From Amycolatopsis thailandensis (GTDB lineage: Bacteria; Actinomycetota; Actinomycetes; Mycobacteriales; Pseudonocardiaceae): a stretch of 37,374 bases of DNA. The translations under genes were made by a program, and so were the position numbers. How positions within the stretch are numbered: position 1 is the first letter of the stretch; every line of letters begins with the position of its first letter. Location of the stretch: assembly GCF_002234405.1 (NCBI RefSeq), contig NZ_NMQT01000189.1, positions 1 to 37,374 of the forward strand. The letters run 5' to 3'. This document shows, one piece after another, positions 1 to 8,175 of this stretch. Below the pieces are notes generated by a model that saw only the letters and a program-made list of their open reading frames with translations, searched no databases and had not been told where the DNA came from.

Positions 1-15
1 GGCCTTCACGGACTT
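1..15. repeat. Truncated copy of a long intergenic palindrome
   Basis: The first 15 bases of the window, GGCCTTCACGGACTT, are identical to the last 15 bases of the right arm of the 59-bp palindrome at 11963-12021. The window therefore opens inside another copy of the same repeat family, probably an intergenic terminator belonging to the gene to the left. From here to 117 no coding signal is convincing. Confidence 0.6.
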
Positions 16-117
16 GGTACCCGACAGGACGCCTTTGCCATACCTCTCAATAACCCGAAACGCCACTCACGACCACCTGCACCGACGCCTCAAAGGACGT
101 GCCGGCCCGGCGGGCGC

Positions 118-168
118 GTTGCGAAAGCCGTTTTCGCAACGTTGAAGGCTGCGAAAGTGGCTTTCGCA
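118..168. terminator. Two tandem hairpins downstream of dgdA
   Basis: The first hairpin has 9-bp arms GTTGCGAAA (118-126) and TTTCGCAAC (132-140) around five bases. The second has 8-bp arms TGCGAAAG (150-157) and CTTTCGCA (161-168) around TGG. Both carry the same GCGAAA/TTTCGC core. They lie about 65 bp beyond the stop codon of the minus-strand aminotransferase and are best read as its terminator. No T-run follows, as is common in high-GC actinobacteria. Confidence 0.55.
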
Positions 169-234
169 ACAGCCGAAGCCGGGCGAGCGAGTACGAAACC
201 TTCGCCTGCCCTTCACCAGAACGACCCGGATCAC

Positions 235-1563
235 TCACTTACCGGCGTCCCCGATCGCCTGATCCAGCACCGCCAGCCCTTCCGCCAGTTCGTCCTCGGT
301 AGCCGTCAGCGGCGGGGCGATCCGGAAGACCCCGCCCATCCCCGGCAACTGCACGATGTTCATGTGCAGCCCCAGTTCGAGACAGCGTCGCGTGACTCGC
401 GCGCCCAGCTCGTCCGTGCTCTGTTTCGTGGCGCGGTCCGCGACGAGTTCCACGCCGACCAGCAGGCCCCGGCCGCGGATGTCGCCGACGACGGGATGAC
501 GGCCGGCGATCTCGTCGAGGCCGCGGCGGAGGAAGGCGCCCAGTCCGGTCGCGCGTTCGTCGAGGCGGTCTCGCGTGAGGACGTCGAGCACGGTGTTCCC
601 GACCGCCGCCACCAACGGGTCCGCGACGTGCGTGGTGAAGAACAGATAGCCGCGATCGTGCGCCTCCTGCTCGATCTCCGCGCTCGTGATCACCGCCGCC
701 AGCGGGAGTCCGGCGCCGAGCGTCTTGGACAGCGTCAGGATGTCGGGGACGACGCCGTCGCGTTCGAAGGCGTACCAGTTTCCCGTGCGGCACAAGCCGG
801 TCTGCGCCTCGTCGAGGATCAGCAGCATCCCGCGTTCGCGGCACTTCTCCCGCAGGGCGGCGAAGTAGCCCACCGGCGGCTCGATGATCCCGCCGGAGCT
901 GAGGATCGGCTCGACGATGCAGGCCGCGAGGCTGCCGACGGACTGGGCGTCGATCATCTCGAACCCGAAGTCCAGCTGACGACGCCAGTCCAGTTCCCCT
1001 TCCGGCGTCAGGAAGTCCGGGCGGTAGGAATTCGGCGCGGGGATGGCGAAGTTGCCCGGCGCGGTCGGGCCGTAGCCCTTGCGGCCCGCGCTGTAGGTCG
1101 CGTTCGCCGCCGCTTGCGTCATCCCGTGCCACGAACGGGCGAACGACACGATCTCGTGCTTCCCCGTCACCAGTTTCGCCATCCGGATGGCGGCCTCGTT
1201 CGACTCGGCCCCGGTGGTCAGCAGCAACGCCTTTTCCAGCGGTGACGGCAAAGTCTCGGCCAGCCGCCGGGCGAGGTCGACGACGGGACGGCTCAGCATC
1301 CCGCTGAACAGGTGGTCGAGTGAGCCGATCTGGCGCCGGACGGTCTCGACGATCTCGGGATGTGAATGCCCGAGGATCGCGCTCATCTGCCCGGAGGTGA
1401 AGTCGAGGATCCGCCGCCCGGACTCGGTGAACAGATAGCTCCCGGCGGCGTGGTCGATGATCTCGCGGGTGAAGTCGCCGGCCCCGGCGTAGCGCACGAG
1501 GTGCCGGTCGGCGTCGGCCCAGAAACGGTCGGCGGTGGACAGGTCGGTGGTCGGAGCAGCCAT
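235..1563 (-). CDS. dgdA: 2,2-dialkylglycine decarboxylase (class III aminotransferase)
   Basis: This is a 442-aa PLP enzyme of aminotransferase class III. The N-terminal segments DFTSGQMSAILGHSHPEI and LDHLFSGMLSRPVVDLA, then TTGAESNEAAIRMAKLVTG, match the Burkholderia dialkylglycine decarboxylase I remember almost word for word. The family decarboxylates dialkyl amino acids such as 2-aminoisobutyrate and transfers the amino group to pyruvate. DEAQTG (about 251-256) contacts the cofactor, and SKTLGAG carries the PLP lysine at about K280. The open frame continues 14 codons upstream, but the ATG at 1563 gives the usual N-terminus. It is divergent from the LysR gene at 1650 with 86 bp between, the arrangement expected for a DgdR-type repressor and its target. 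A related omega-aminotransferase specificity remains possible, but the resemblance is unusually strong. Confidence 0.88.
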   Translation of the reverse strand: MAAPTTDLSTADRFWADADRHLVRYAGAGDFTREIIDHAAGSYLFTESGRRILDFTSGQMSAILGHSHPEIVETVRRQIGSLDHLFSGMLSRPVVDLARRLAETLPSPLEKALLLTTGAESNEAAIRMAKLVTGKHEIVSFARSWHGMTQAAANATYSAGRKGYGPTAPGNFAIPAPNSYRPDFLTPEGELDWRRQLDFGFEMIDAQSVGSLAACIVEPILSSGGIIEPPVGYFAALREKCRERGMLLILDEAQTGLCRTGNWYAFERDGVVPDILTLSKTLGAGLPLAAVITSAEIEQEAHDRGYLFFTTHVADPLVAAVGNTVLDVLTRDRLDERATGLGAFLRRGLDEIAGRHPVVGDIRGRGLLVGVELVADRATKQSTDELGARVTRRCLELGLHMNIVQLPGMGGVFRIAPPLTATEDELAEGLAVLDQAIGDAGK

Positions 1564-1649
1564 GTCCCGACGGTAAAACGGAGTCGAGCGACACGTCCAT
1601 CTCACAATTCCGGCTGTGCTGTTCGGCTGATCCGTACAACAATGGCGTC

Positions 1650-2546
1650 ATGCTCAATCCTTGGAGGCTCAGCCTGCTGAGCAGGCTGGACACGCTCGGC
1701 ACCGTCCGTGCGGTCGCGAAGGCGGCCAACCTGAGCGCGTCGAGCGTGTCCCAGCAGCTCGCGGTCCTCGAAGCCGAGACCCGCACGCAGCTGCTGGAAC
1801 GCACCGGCCGCCGCGTCCGGCTGACCCCGGCCGGGCTGATGCTGGCCCGCCGCGCGCGGGCGATCCTCGACCACATGGACACCGTCGAGGCCGAGTTGCG
1901 CGGTCTCGGCGAGGAGCCGGCGGGGCTCGTCCGGCTCGGCGCGTTCCAGAGCGCGATCCACACCATCGCCGTCCCCGCGGTGACCCGGCTGGCCCGTTCG
2001 CATCCGCAGCTGGACATCGAACTGCTCGAACTCGAACCGCACGTGAGCATGGCCGCGCTCCGGGTCGGCGACGCCGACGTCATCGTCACCACCACGGACT
2101 TCGTCGAACAGCCCTTGGGGCCGGACATCGACCTGGTGCCGCTCGCGACCGACCCGATCGTGCTCGTCGTCCCGCCCGGTCATCCGGCCGCCGGCCGTGG
2201 CCCCGCCGACCTCGCCGCCTACGCGAGCGAGCCTTGGGCGTTCGACATCCCGCAGTCGTACATGGCGAACCTCGCGACCAGGCTCTGCCGCGAAGCGGGC
2301 TTCGAGCCGCGTGTGGTCGCGCGGTTCAGCAACTACATGATGACCTTGCAGCACGTCGAGGCCGGGCTCGCGATCGCGCTCCTGCCCGGCCTCGCCGTCG
2401 ACAGGCGCTACCGCGTCGCCACCCGCGAGCTCGCGACGCCGGTCGACCGCTCCATCACCGCCGCGATCAGGCGCGGGTCCGCGCCTCGCGCCGCTGTCGA
2501 CCTGGTGCTCGAAGCGATCCGGAGTCATCCCGAACTGCCGTTGTGA
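1650..2546 (+). CDS. LysR-family regulator, divergent from dgdA (DgdR-like position)
   Basis: This is a 298-aa LysR-type transcriptional regulator of normal family length. The winged helix-turn-helix is at about residues 5-65 (TVRAVAKAANLSASSVSQQLAVLEAET, split here only by the reading: recognition helix SASSVSQQLAVLE), followed by TGRRVRLTPAG, the usual end of the LysR DNA-binding domain. From about residue 90 on it has a periplasmic-binding-protein-like effector domain. Its divergent position 86 bp from dgdA suggests it senses an amino-acid substrate and controls that gene; this is inferred from context. The last 80 bp overlap the 3' end of the convergent MFS gene on the other strand. Confidence 0.9.
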   Translation: MLNPWRLSLLSRLDTLGTVRAVAKAANLSASSVSQQLAVLEAETRTQLLERTGRRVRLTPAGLMLARRARAILDHMDTVEAELRGLGEEPAGLVRLGAFQSAIHTIAVPAVTRLARSHPQLDIELLELEPHVSMAALRVGDADVIVTTTDFVEQPLGPDIDLVPLATDPIVLVVPPGHPAAGRGPADLAAYASEPWAFDIPQSYMANLATRLCREAGFEPRVVARFSNYMMTLQHVEAGLAIALLPGLAVDRRYRVATRELATPVDRSITAAIRRGSAPRAAVDLVLEAIRSHPELPL

Positions 2547-3693
2547 ACCCGTGCCGCCGCGCCACCAGCACCACGGCCAGCGTCGGCACGAGCAACACCA
2601 GGACACTCCAGGGGAACGCCTCGGCGCCGAAGCCGTCGAGGAGGACACCGCCGGCGATCCCGCCGCCCGCCATCGCCGCGTTCCACAGGGTGACCAGCAT
2701 GGCCTGCGCGATGTCCGCCGCGCCGCCCTTGTCGCCCGCCTGCGCGGCGGCGGTCTGAAGCAGCGTCGGGACGCCGCCCCAGCCGAGCCCCCACAGCGTC
2801 ACCGCGACGTAGACCAGCGCCGGATTTTCGCCCAGCAGAGCCAAGAGCGTCGCCCCGAGCGCCACGAGAAGGGTGCCCGCAACGGTCAGCGCGCGCAGCC
2901 GCCGGTCGATGAGCACGCCGACGAACCAGATGCTGACCATCGACGCCACCCCGAACACCAGCAGGATCCGGTCGACGGAGCCGCCCATCGACACGTGTTC
3001 GAGGAAGGTGGCGATGTAGGTGTAGAGGATGTTGTGCGCCAGGACGAAGGTCAGCGTCACGAACAAGACCGCGGCCACGCCGGGCACGGCGAGGGTCTTG
3101 CGCACCGGCAGCCTGCCGCCCTTGGCCTGCCCGGGAAAGTCGGGGACGGCCAGCGCGATCCAGCCGAGCAGGCCGAGCGCGAGCACCGACATGATCGCGA
3201 ACGTCGCTTGCCAGCCGAAGACACCGCCCAGGAAGGTCCCGGCGGGGATGCCGAGCGAGAGCGCCAGCGGGATACCGGTCATCACGATGGCGATCGCCTT
3301 GCCCTGTACCGGTTCCGGCGCCAGCCGCCGGGCGTACCCGGTCAACAGCGCCCAGACCACGCCGGCCGCGATCCCGGCGACGAATCGCGCGCCGAGGGTC
3401 AACGGGTAGCTCGTGGACAGCGCCGTGACCGTGTTGGCGACGGCGAAACCGGCCACCCCGGCCAGGAGCAAGCGTTTGCGGCGCCAGCCCGCCGTCGCGG
3501 CGGACAGGGGGATCGCGGTGAGGGCGGTGCCGATCGCGTACACCGTCACCAGCTGGCCCGTCGCCGCTTCGCCGACGCCGAGACCGGCGCTCATCGCTGG
3601 TAGGACGCCCGCGGGCAGCGCTTCGGTAAGGACGGTGACGAACGCCGCCGTGGTCAGCGCGAGCAGCGCGCCGAGGGGGAGTTTCGGAGTCAT
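2467..3693 (-). CDS. MFS transporter, DHA1-type drug/metabolite efflux
   Basis: This 408-aa integral membrane protein has about twelve hydrophobic segments. It starts with LLALTTAAFVTVLTEALPAG and has the cytoplasmic GWRRKRLLLAG loop between helices 2 and 3, typical of major facilitator drug:proton antiporters. The segment GIPLALSLGIPAGTFLGG resembles the antiporter motif C of exporters. It ends in a short charged tail rich in Arg. The 3' end runs 80 bp into the convergent LysR gene, so the last ~26 residues are encoded antisense to it. The start lies 64 bp from the divergent MerR gene, with a palindrome between them. A MerR-regulated exporter of a toxic small molecule is the natural reading; the substrate cannot be told. 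Confidence 0.88.
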   Translation of the reverse strand: MTPKLPLGALLALTTAAFVTVLTEALPAGVLPAMSAGLGVGEAATGQLVTVYAIGTALTAIPLSAATAGWRRKRLLLAGVAGFAVANTVTALSTSYPLTLGARFVAGIAAGVVWALLTGYARRLAPEPVQGKAIAIVMTGIPLALSLGIPAGTFLGGVFGWQATFAIMSVLALGLLGWIALAVPDFPGQAKGGRLPVRKTLAVPGVAAVLFVTLTFVLAHNILYTYIATFLEHVSMGGSVDRILLVFGVASMVSIWFVGVLIDRRLRALTVAGTLLVALGATLLALLGENPALVYVAVTLWGLGWGGVPTLLQTAAAQAGDKGGAADIAQAMLVTLWNAAMAGGGIAGGVLLDGFGAEAFPWSVLVLLVPTLAVVLVARRHGFTTAVRDDSGSLRAPGRQRREARTRA

Positions 3694-3712
3694 GATCCGT
3701 ATGCTCGAACCA

Positions 3713-3726
3713 TCACATAGATGTGA
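3713..3726. promoter_or_regulatory. Probable MerR operator between MFS and merR genes
   Basis: TCACAT-AG-ATGTGA is an inverted repeat with 6-bp arms in the 64-bp divergent gap. On the minus strand a TTGACC hexamer lies directly before it, so the palindrome falls in the -35/-10 spacer of the MFS promoter, where MerR-family activators bind. The arrangement is seen in the sequence; its use by the adjacent regulator is inferred. Confidence 0.6.
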
Positions 3727-3757
3727 AGGTCAAGTCGGCCGGGGTGAGGTGGCGCAC

Positions 3758-4120
3758 ATGCGGATCGGGGAGCTGTCGGAGCGGACGGGGACGTCACGCC
3801 GTCTGCTGCGGTACTACGAGGAGCAGGGGCTCATCATCTCGCAACGGCAGGCCAACGGCTACCGCGACTACGACGAGCCGTCGGTCGACAGGGTGATCCA
3901 GGTCCGCGGCCTGCTCGACGCCGGGCTGCCGACCCGGATCATCAAACAGATCCTGCCGTGCCTGGACAAACCCCGGCAGATCTACTTCCCGGACGCGACC
4001 AGGGAGATGCTCGAAACCCTGGAGGCCGAGCGCGACCGCATGACCAGGCGCGCCGAATGCCTGCTCCGCAACCGGGACGCCATCACCGAGTACCTCGACG
4101 CCGTCCGCGCCCGCCGTTGA
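3758..4120 (+). CDS. MerR-family transcriptional regulator
   Basis: This 120-aa protein begins MRIGELSERTGTSRRLLRYYEEQGLI, the signature MerR winged helix (residues 1-70; LRYYEEQGL is the classic motif). A coiled-coil dimerisation helix follows at about 75-118. There is no cysteine-rich metal loop and no fused effector domain, so it is a short MerR. The open frame extends far upstream, but only this ATG, preceded by GGGGTGAGG, gives a family-like N-terminus. It diverges from the MFS transporter, which it probably activates. A terminator-like 19-bp inverted repeat begins immediately after its stop codon. Confidence 0.92.
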   Translation: MRIGELSERTGTSRRLLRYYEEQGLIISQRQANGYRDYDEPSVDRVIQVRGLLDAGLPTRIIKQILPCLDKPRQIYFPDATREMLETLEAERDRMTRRAECLLRNRDAITEYLDAVRARR

Positions 4121-4199
4121 GCTGAAGGGGACTTTCCCCGCATCCGACGGGGTGAAAGCTCCCTTCGCCGCGTCTCATGTGGGGAAAGTCCCCTTCAGC
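4121..4199. terminator. Perfect 19-bp inverted repeat with 41-bp loop
   Basis: The left arm (4121-4139, starting GCTGAAGGGGACTTTCCCC) is the exact reverse complement of the right arm (4181-4199). The loop contains degenerate fragments of the same sequence (GGTGAAAGCTCCCTTC), as if shorter copies were nested within it. It begins at the base after the merR stop codon and so could act as its terminator. Repeats of this style look like a dispersed family of this genome. Confidence 0.7.
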
Positions 4200-4210
4200 C
4201 GCCTCCGGTC

Positions 4211-4259
4211 TTGACAGTACGAGAAAGCGCTTTCAGGATGTGGTCAGGAAAGCGCTTTC
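4211..4259 (+). promoter_or_regulatory. TTGACA promoter with two identical LacI-type operators
   Basis: A consensus TTGACA -35 hexamer lies at 4211-4216. The perfect 12-bp palindrome GAAAGCGCTTTC occurs at 4223-4234 and again at 4248-4259, with centres 25 bp apart. The first copy falls in the -35/-10 spacer and the second around the expected start point. A central CG with A/T flanks is typical of LacI/GalR-family operators. The second copy ends 12 bp before the ATG of the oxidoreductase gene. No LacI-family gene is in the window, so the repressor must be encoded elsewhere. Confidence 0.75.
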
Positions 4260-4271
4260 AAAGGAGAACGG

Positions 4272-5411
4272 ATGACCACGCGGAAACTCGGCGTCGTGAT
4301 GAACGGCGTCACCGGGCGGATGGGCTATCGGCAGCACCTGGTGCGCTCGGTCCTGGCGATCAGGGAGGCGGGCGGGGTCGAACTGTCCGACGGATCGCGG
4401 GTCCAGCTGGAGCCGGTCCTGGTGGGGCGCAACGCGGACAAGCTCGAAGAGATCGCCACGCGGCACGGGCTGACCCGCTGGACCACCGACCTCGACGCCG
4501 CCCTCGGCGACGACGACCTCCCGCTCTACTTCGACGCGCAGCTGACCGCCGTGCGGGAGAAGTCGATCATCCGCGCCATCGACGCGGGCAAGCACATCTA
4601 CACCGAGAAGCCGGTCGCGGAGTCGGTCGAAGGCGCGCTCGCGCTGGCACGGCACGCGGAGGCCGCCGGGGTCAAGAACGGCGTCGTCCACGACAAGCTG
4701 TACCTGCCCGGTCTGCTCAAGCTGAAGCGGCTGATCGACAGCGGCTTCTTCGGCCGGATCCTCTCCGTGCGCGGCGAGTTCGGGTACTGGGTCTTCGAGG
4801 GCGACTGGCAGGCCGCGCAGCGCCCCAGCTGGAACTACCGCGCGGAAGACGGCGGCGGCATCGTCGTCGACATGTTCTGTCACTGGAACTACGTGCTGGA
4901 GAACCTCTTCGGCGCCGTCAACGCCGTGACCGCGAAGGCCGTCACGCACATCCCGGAGCGCGTCGACGAGAAGGGCGAGCGGTACGCCGCCACGGCCGAC
5001 GACTCCGCGTACGCGATCTTCGAGCTCGAAGGCGGGGTCATCGCCCAGCTCAACTCGTCCTGGTGCGTGCGGGTCCACCGCGACGAACTGGTGGAGTTCC
5101 AGGTGGACGGTACGCGCGGCAGCGCGGTCGCGGGCCTGCACAAATGCGTCATCCAGCCGCGAGAGGCCACGCCGAAGCCGGTGTGGAACCCGGATCTGGC
5201 CGAGACGCGCTCCTATCGCGCGCAGTGGCAGGAAGTGCCGGACAACGAGGACTTCGGCAACGGTTTCCGGGCGCAGTGGGAGCAGTTCATCCGCCACGTC
5301 GTCGACGACGCGCCGCACCCCTACGACTTCATGGCAGGGGTGCGGGGCATCCGGCTCGCGGAAGCCGGCCTCGAGTCCTCACGCGAGAACCGCCGGATCT
5401 CGCTGGGCTAG
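4272..5411 (+). CDS. Gfo/Idh/MocA-family NAD(P)-dependent oxidoreductase
   Basis: This is a 379-aa sugar or polyol dehydrogenase-like protein. A Rossmann nucleotide-binding domain occupies about residues 1-135, and the family hallmark EKPVAES is at about 112-118. The C-terminal alpha/beta domain carries substrate residues, including DGGGIVVDMFCHWNY (about 199), where the family has its conserved Gly-rich Asp/His motif. The ribosome site AAGGAG (4261-4266) is six bases before the ATG. Two LacI-type operators precede it, which points to induction by a carbohydrate. It is a single-gene unit; transporter and kinase genes usually found with such enzymes are absent. Its stop codon overlaps that of the convergent ANTAR gene. 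The substrate is unknown. Confidence 0.87.
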   Translation: MTTRKLGVVMNGVTGRMGYRQHLVRSVLAIREAGGVELSDGSRVQLEPVLVGRNADKLEEIATRHGLTRWTTDLDAALGDDDLPLYFDAQLTAVREKSIIRAIDAGKHIYTEKPVAESVEGALALARHAEAAGVKNGVVHDKLYLPGLLKLKRLIDSGFFGRILSVRGEFGYWVFEGDWQAAQRPSWNYRAEDGGGIVVDMFCHWNYVLENLFGAVNAVTAKAVTHIPERVDEKGERYAATADDSAYAIFELEGGVIAQLNSSWCVRVHRDELVEFQVDGTRGSAVAGLHKCVIQPREATPKPVWNPDLAETRSYRAQWQEVPDNEDFGNGFRAQWEQFIRHVVDDAPHPYDFMAGVRGIRLAEAGLESSRENRRISLG

Positions 5412-6151
5412 CGGCCGAAAACCGTTCCCGGGTCCTCGGCGATCAGCACCGAGATCTCCCGGATCTTGCGGTTCGTGTGCTGCGACGCCTCGGTGAGCCA
5501 GCGGAAGGCTTCCTCGGCGTTCAGCTCCAGACGCGCCATCACGATTCCCTTCGCGGTGGCGATGGCGTCCCTGGTCTCCAACGCGGCGACCAGGGTCTCC
5601 GCCTGCCGTTCGGCGGCGGCCCAGCGGGACGCGGTCAGGATTATCGCCGAGATGGCCGAGGTGAACATCGCGACGAGGGCCGCCTCGACCGGGTCGAAGG
5701 CGTTCGCCTGGAAGCTCCAGACGTTGAGCGCGCCGGACAGCGGCTCGGAATCACGCCGCTTGAACTGGGAGTCGCCGGGGACGAACAGGGGACAGGCCAG
5801 CGCGGTCCGCACGCCGAGTTGTTCGGCGGAGGCCGCGAACTCCGGCCAGCGATCGGCCGCGTCGACATCCAGCCGGGTCCGGACGATCGTCCCGCTCTCG
5901 GCGGCCTTCAGACAGGGCCCCTCGTCCGCGCTGTATTGCGCCTTGTCCAAGGGAAGCAGGGACTCGTCGGTGGCGGCGACGGTGCTCGGCTCGTTGTCGG
6001 AGTACAACGTGACCGTGGCCGCGTCCGCGCCGGGCAGCAGCCCGACTACCTTCTTCGCCACCCGTTCCAGCAACTCGTCGCGGGGCTCGTCGAGCCGCAT
6101 CGACTCCGTGAGCTCACGCAACGCCGACGCGGTGTCGCGAAACTGATCCAT
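5408..6151 (-). CDS. GAF-ANTAR RNA-binding antitermination regulator
   Basis: This 247-aa protein has an N-terminal GAF-type sensor domain (about 25-165, including DEGPCLKAAESG and GVRTALACPLF) and a C-terminal ANTAR domain (about 180-240). The ANTAR hallmark is visible: AIATAKGIVMARLELNAEEAFRWL, then EASQHTNRKIREIS, split across its two helices. ANTAR domains bind tandem hairpins in nascent RNA and prevent termination, and GAF domains usually gate this by a ligand or redox signal. The frame runs 30 codons further upstream, but the ATG at 6151 is preceded by AAGGGA and starts the normal domain. No partner kinase is adjacent. The RNA target is not evident here. Confidence 0.88.
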   Translation of the reverse strand: MDQFRDTASALRELTESMRLDEPRDELLERVAKKVVGLLPGADAATVTLYSDNEPSTVAATDESLLPLDKAQYSADEGPCLKAAESGTIVRTRLDVDAADRWPEFAASAEQLGVRTALACPLFVPGDSQFKRRDSEPLSGALNVWSFQANAFDPVEAALVAMFTSAISAIILTASRWAAAERQAETLVAALETRDAIATAKGIVMARLELNAEEAFRWLTEASQHTNRKIREISVLIAEDPGTVFGR

Positions 6152-6224
6152 CGTGTCCCTTTCCCACGGCCGTCCCGGTCGGGACCGCCTCCCCAAAACG
6201 TACTCGTTCCGGCTGGCGGGGCAT

Positions 6225-8111
6225 TCACCGATTCGGACCAACCGGCTGGTACCCGGCCGGCTCGGCGGTCATCAAGCCTTCACCGTGAGTGAGCCCGGGC
6301 AGTTGCCGCTCGAACCGGGTGACCTCGCCCGTGGGCAGGGCGCCCGTCAGCTCGGCCCGGTCGCCGCGCGCCACGGAGCCGCTGACGGTTCCACCGCATT
6401 CGACCAGCTTGGAGAGCGTCGCGGTCACCGCGTCGGCCGGCAGTTCCACCTCGATGTGGCTGACCGGTTCGAGCACCTCTGTCCCGGCTTCCCGCAGCGC
6501 TTCCGCCAGCACGAGCGGGGTGACCTTGCGGAAGTCGCCCGCCGCGCTGACCGGGCTGAAGTAGCCGGTGTGGGTGACGGTCACCACGCAGTCGATCACC
6601 TCACGTCCGGACGGGCCCCGCCGCAGCGTCGCGTCCACGGTCTCCTCGATGGCCTTGTGGAAGGCGAGTGGGAGGGAACCGAGTTCGACGTCGAGGCCGA
6701 AGGTCAGCCCGGAGCCCCGCGTGCCGGGACCGACCCGCAGCCCGAGCGTCGCGAAGTGCGGATTCCGCTTCTCCGTGATGAGCCAGACCGAGGCCCCGGT
6801 GCCGGTCGGTCGTTCGACGCAGACCGGCCGGGTGAGGCTGAACCCGACGTCGAGACCGTGTTGCGCGGACAGGGTTTCCGCGATGATCTCCTTCTGGACC
6901 TCGCCGTAGAGCCGCACCGAGATCCGCCGGGTCTCGTCGTCCTGCCGGACGGTGATCAGCGGATCCTGTTCCGCCAGTTCCTGCAGGGCCGCGAACACGG
7001 ACGCCGTTTCCGCGGGCCGGGCGGGGGTGACCACGGTTTCCAAGGCGGGCGGCGGAAACTGGGTGACGGCGCCCTCGGTGTCGGGGACACCGACGCGGTC
7101 GCCGATCCGGATCTCCTTGAGCCCGGTGACCTTGGCGATCTGCCCGGCCCGCGCGCGGCCCTCGACGGTGTCGTCACCGAGTTCGAAGACGCGCACCGCG
7201 CTCACTTTCGCCTCCGCCGTGATCGTCCCGCCCGGGCCACGGCGGTGGAACTCGACGTGATCCCGCGCGCCGATCCCGCCGGAGAACACGCGGAGGTAAG
7301 CGATCTTCTCGTGCCCGCGGCCGCGTTCGATCTTGAACACCGAGGCACGCAGACGGTCGTCCGGCGCGGATTTTCCCGCTCCGGAAAGGAATTCGCGCAT
7401 GCCGGAGGTCAGGTCGCCGATCCCCTCGCCGCTGCGCGCGGAGCCGAAGAAGACGGGTGAGACGACGCCGAGCCGGGTCTGGCGGACGACCTCGGCCCGA
7501 TAGTCCTCGGGTGTCACCGTGTCTTCGAGGTACGCGGTGAGGAAGGCGTCGCTGTGCTCGGCGAGGTGTTCGGCCAATCCGGGTGACGGCGAGACCACGC
7601 GCGGGCGGACTTTCGCGTCCGCCGTGCCGAGGCCGTCGACTTCCGACATCGGCACGCACACGGCACCGAGGCGTTCGGTGAGATCCGCGAGCAGGTCGTC
7701 GTCGCGGGCGCCCGCCCTGTCGATCTTGTTGGCGAAGATCAGCACGGGGATCCGCAGCCGCGCGAGCGCGCGCATGAGCACGCGGGTCTGCGCCTGCACC
7801 CCCTCGACGGCGGAAACGACGAGGACGACACCGTCGAGCACCCGCAGCGCGCGCTCGACCTCGGCGATGAAGTCCGGGTGGCCCGGGGTGTCGATCAGGT
7901 TGACGCGCAGGTCGCCGATGCGGAAGGACACGACAGCCGAGCGGATGGTGATGCCTCGACGGCGTTCCAGCTCCATCGTGTCGGTGCGGGTGTCCCCGGC
8001 GTCGACGCGGCCGAGGGTGCCGATGGCACCGGTGTGATGGAGCAGGCGCTCCGTCAGGCTCGTCTTACCGGCGTCGACATGGGCGAGGATCCCGATGTTC
8101 AGGTACGTCAT
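6225..8111 (-). CDS. Ribosomal protection GTPase, Tet(M)/Otr(A)-like
   Basis: This is a 628-aa EF-G-like translational GTPase. The G1 loop AHVDAGKTS (about 10-18), the switch RRRGITIRS, G3 DTPGH and G4 NKID are all intact. The C-terminus carries YFSPVSAAGDFRKVTPLVL, equivalent to the Tet(M) domain IV tip that displaces tetracycline from the ribosome. Length and motifs fit Otr(A)/Tet(M) rather than housekeeping EF-G (about 700 aa with different N-terminal motifs). It probably gives self-protection or intrinsic resistance to tetracycline-like ribosome inhibitors. The ATG at 8111 has only a weak ribosome site, and a leader reading frame with a strong one overlaps it. Drug specificity cannot be read from sequence. 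Confidence 0.87.
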   Translation of the reverse strand: MTYLNIGILAHVDAGKTSLTERLLHHTGAIGTLGRVDAGDTRTDTMELERRRGITIRSAVVSFRIGDLRVNLIDTPGHPDFIAEVERALRVLDGVVLVVSAVEGVQAQTRVLMRALARLRIPVLIFANKIDRAGARDDDLLADLTERLGAVCVPMSEVDGLGTADAKVRPRVVSPSPGLAEHLAEHSDAFLTAYLEDTVTPEDYRAEVVRQTRLGVVSPVFFGSARSGEGIGDLTSGMREFLSGAGKSAPDDRLRASVFKIERGRGHEKIAYLRVFSGGIGARDHVEFHRRGPGGTITAEAKVSAVRVFELGDDTVEGRARAGQIAKVTGLKEIRIGDRVGVPDTEGAVTQFPPPALETVVTPARPAETASVFAALQELAEQDPLITVRQDDETRRISVRLYGEVQKEIIAETLSAQHGLDVGFSLTRPVCVERPTGTGASVWLITEKRNPHFATLGLRVGPGTRGSGLTFGLDVELGSLPLAFHKAIEETVDATLRRGPSGREVIDCVVTVTHTGYFSPVSAAGDFRKVTPLVLAEALREAGTEVLEPVSHIEVELPADAVTATLSKLVECGGTVSGSVARGDRAELTGALPTGEVTRFERQLPGLTHGEGLMTAEPAGYQPVGPNR

Positions 8112-8175
8112 GGATGAACGGCTCCAGGGCTGTCGAAAGGTCCGTACGACTGGGGAACTCGACAGCTCGGCGCAC
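8065..8175 (-). CDS. Putative leader ORF overlapping the ribosomal protection gene
   Basis: On the minus strand AAGGAG (8182-8187) lies six bases before a GTG at 8175. This opens a 36-codon frame that ends in TAA at 8065-8067, 47 bases inside the resistance gene and in another frame. The encoded peptide is Arg-rich near both ends. The ribosome site is much better than the one for the resistance gene itself. Leader peptides are common upstream of ribosome-targeting resistance genes, where drug-stalled ribosomes change downstream expression. That role is an inference here; the frame could also be fortuitous. Confidence 0.4.
   Translation of the reverse strand: MRRAVEFPSRTDLSTALEPFIHDVPEHRDPRPCRRR
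8129..8166 (-). promoter_or_regulatory. Leader hairpin upstream of the ribosomal protection gene
   Basis: 8-bp arms GCTGTCGA (8129-8136) and TCGACAGC (8159-8166) enclose 22 bases. The hairpin lies wholly within the putative leader frame, 17 bp before the ATG of the resistance gene. A ribosome translating the leader would open it, giving a plausible attenuation switch. Confidence 0.4.

Noticed and set aside
118..168. Short repeats as a CRISPR array
   Set aside because: Only two hairpins, not identical and without regular spacers; better explained as terminators.
239..2128. 629-codon minus-strand frame
   Set aside because: It is a shadow of dgdA and the LysR gene in another frame; Arg/Pro-rich with no motif. 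Similar shadows elsewhere, such as 4211-6292, were also left out.
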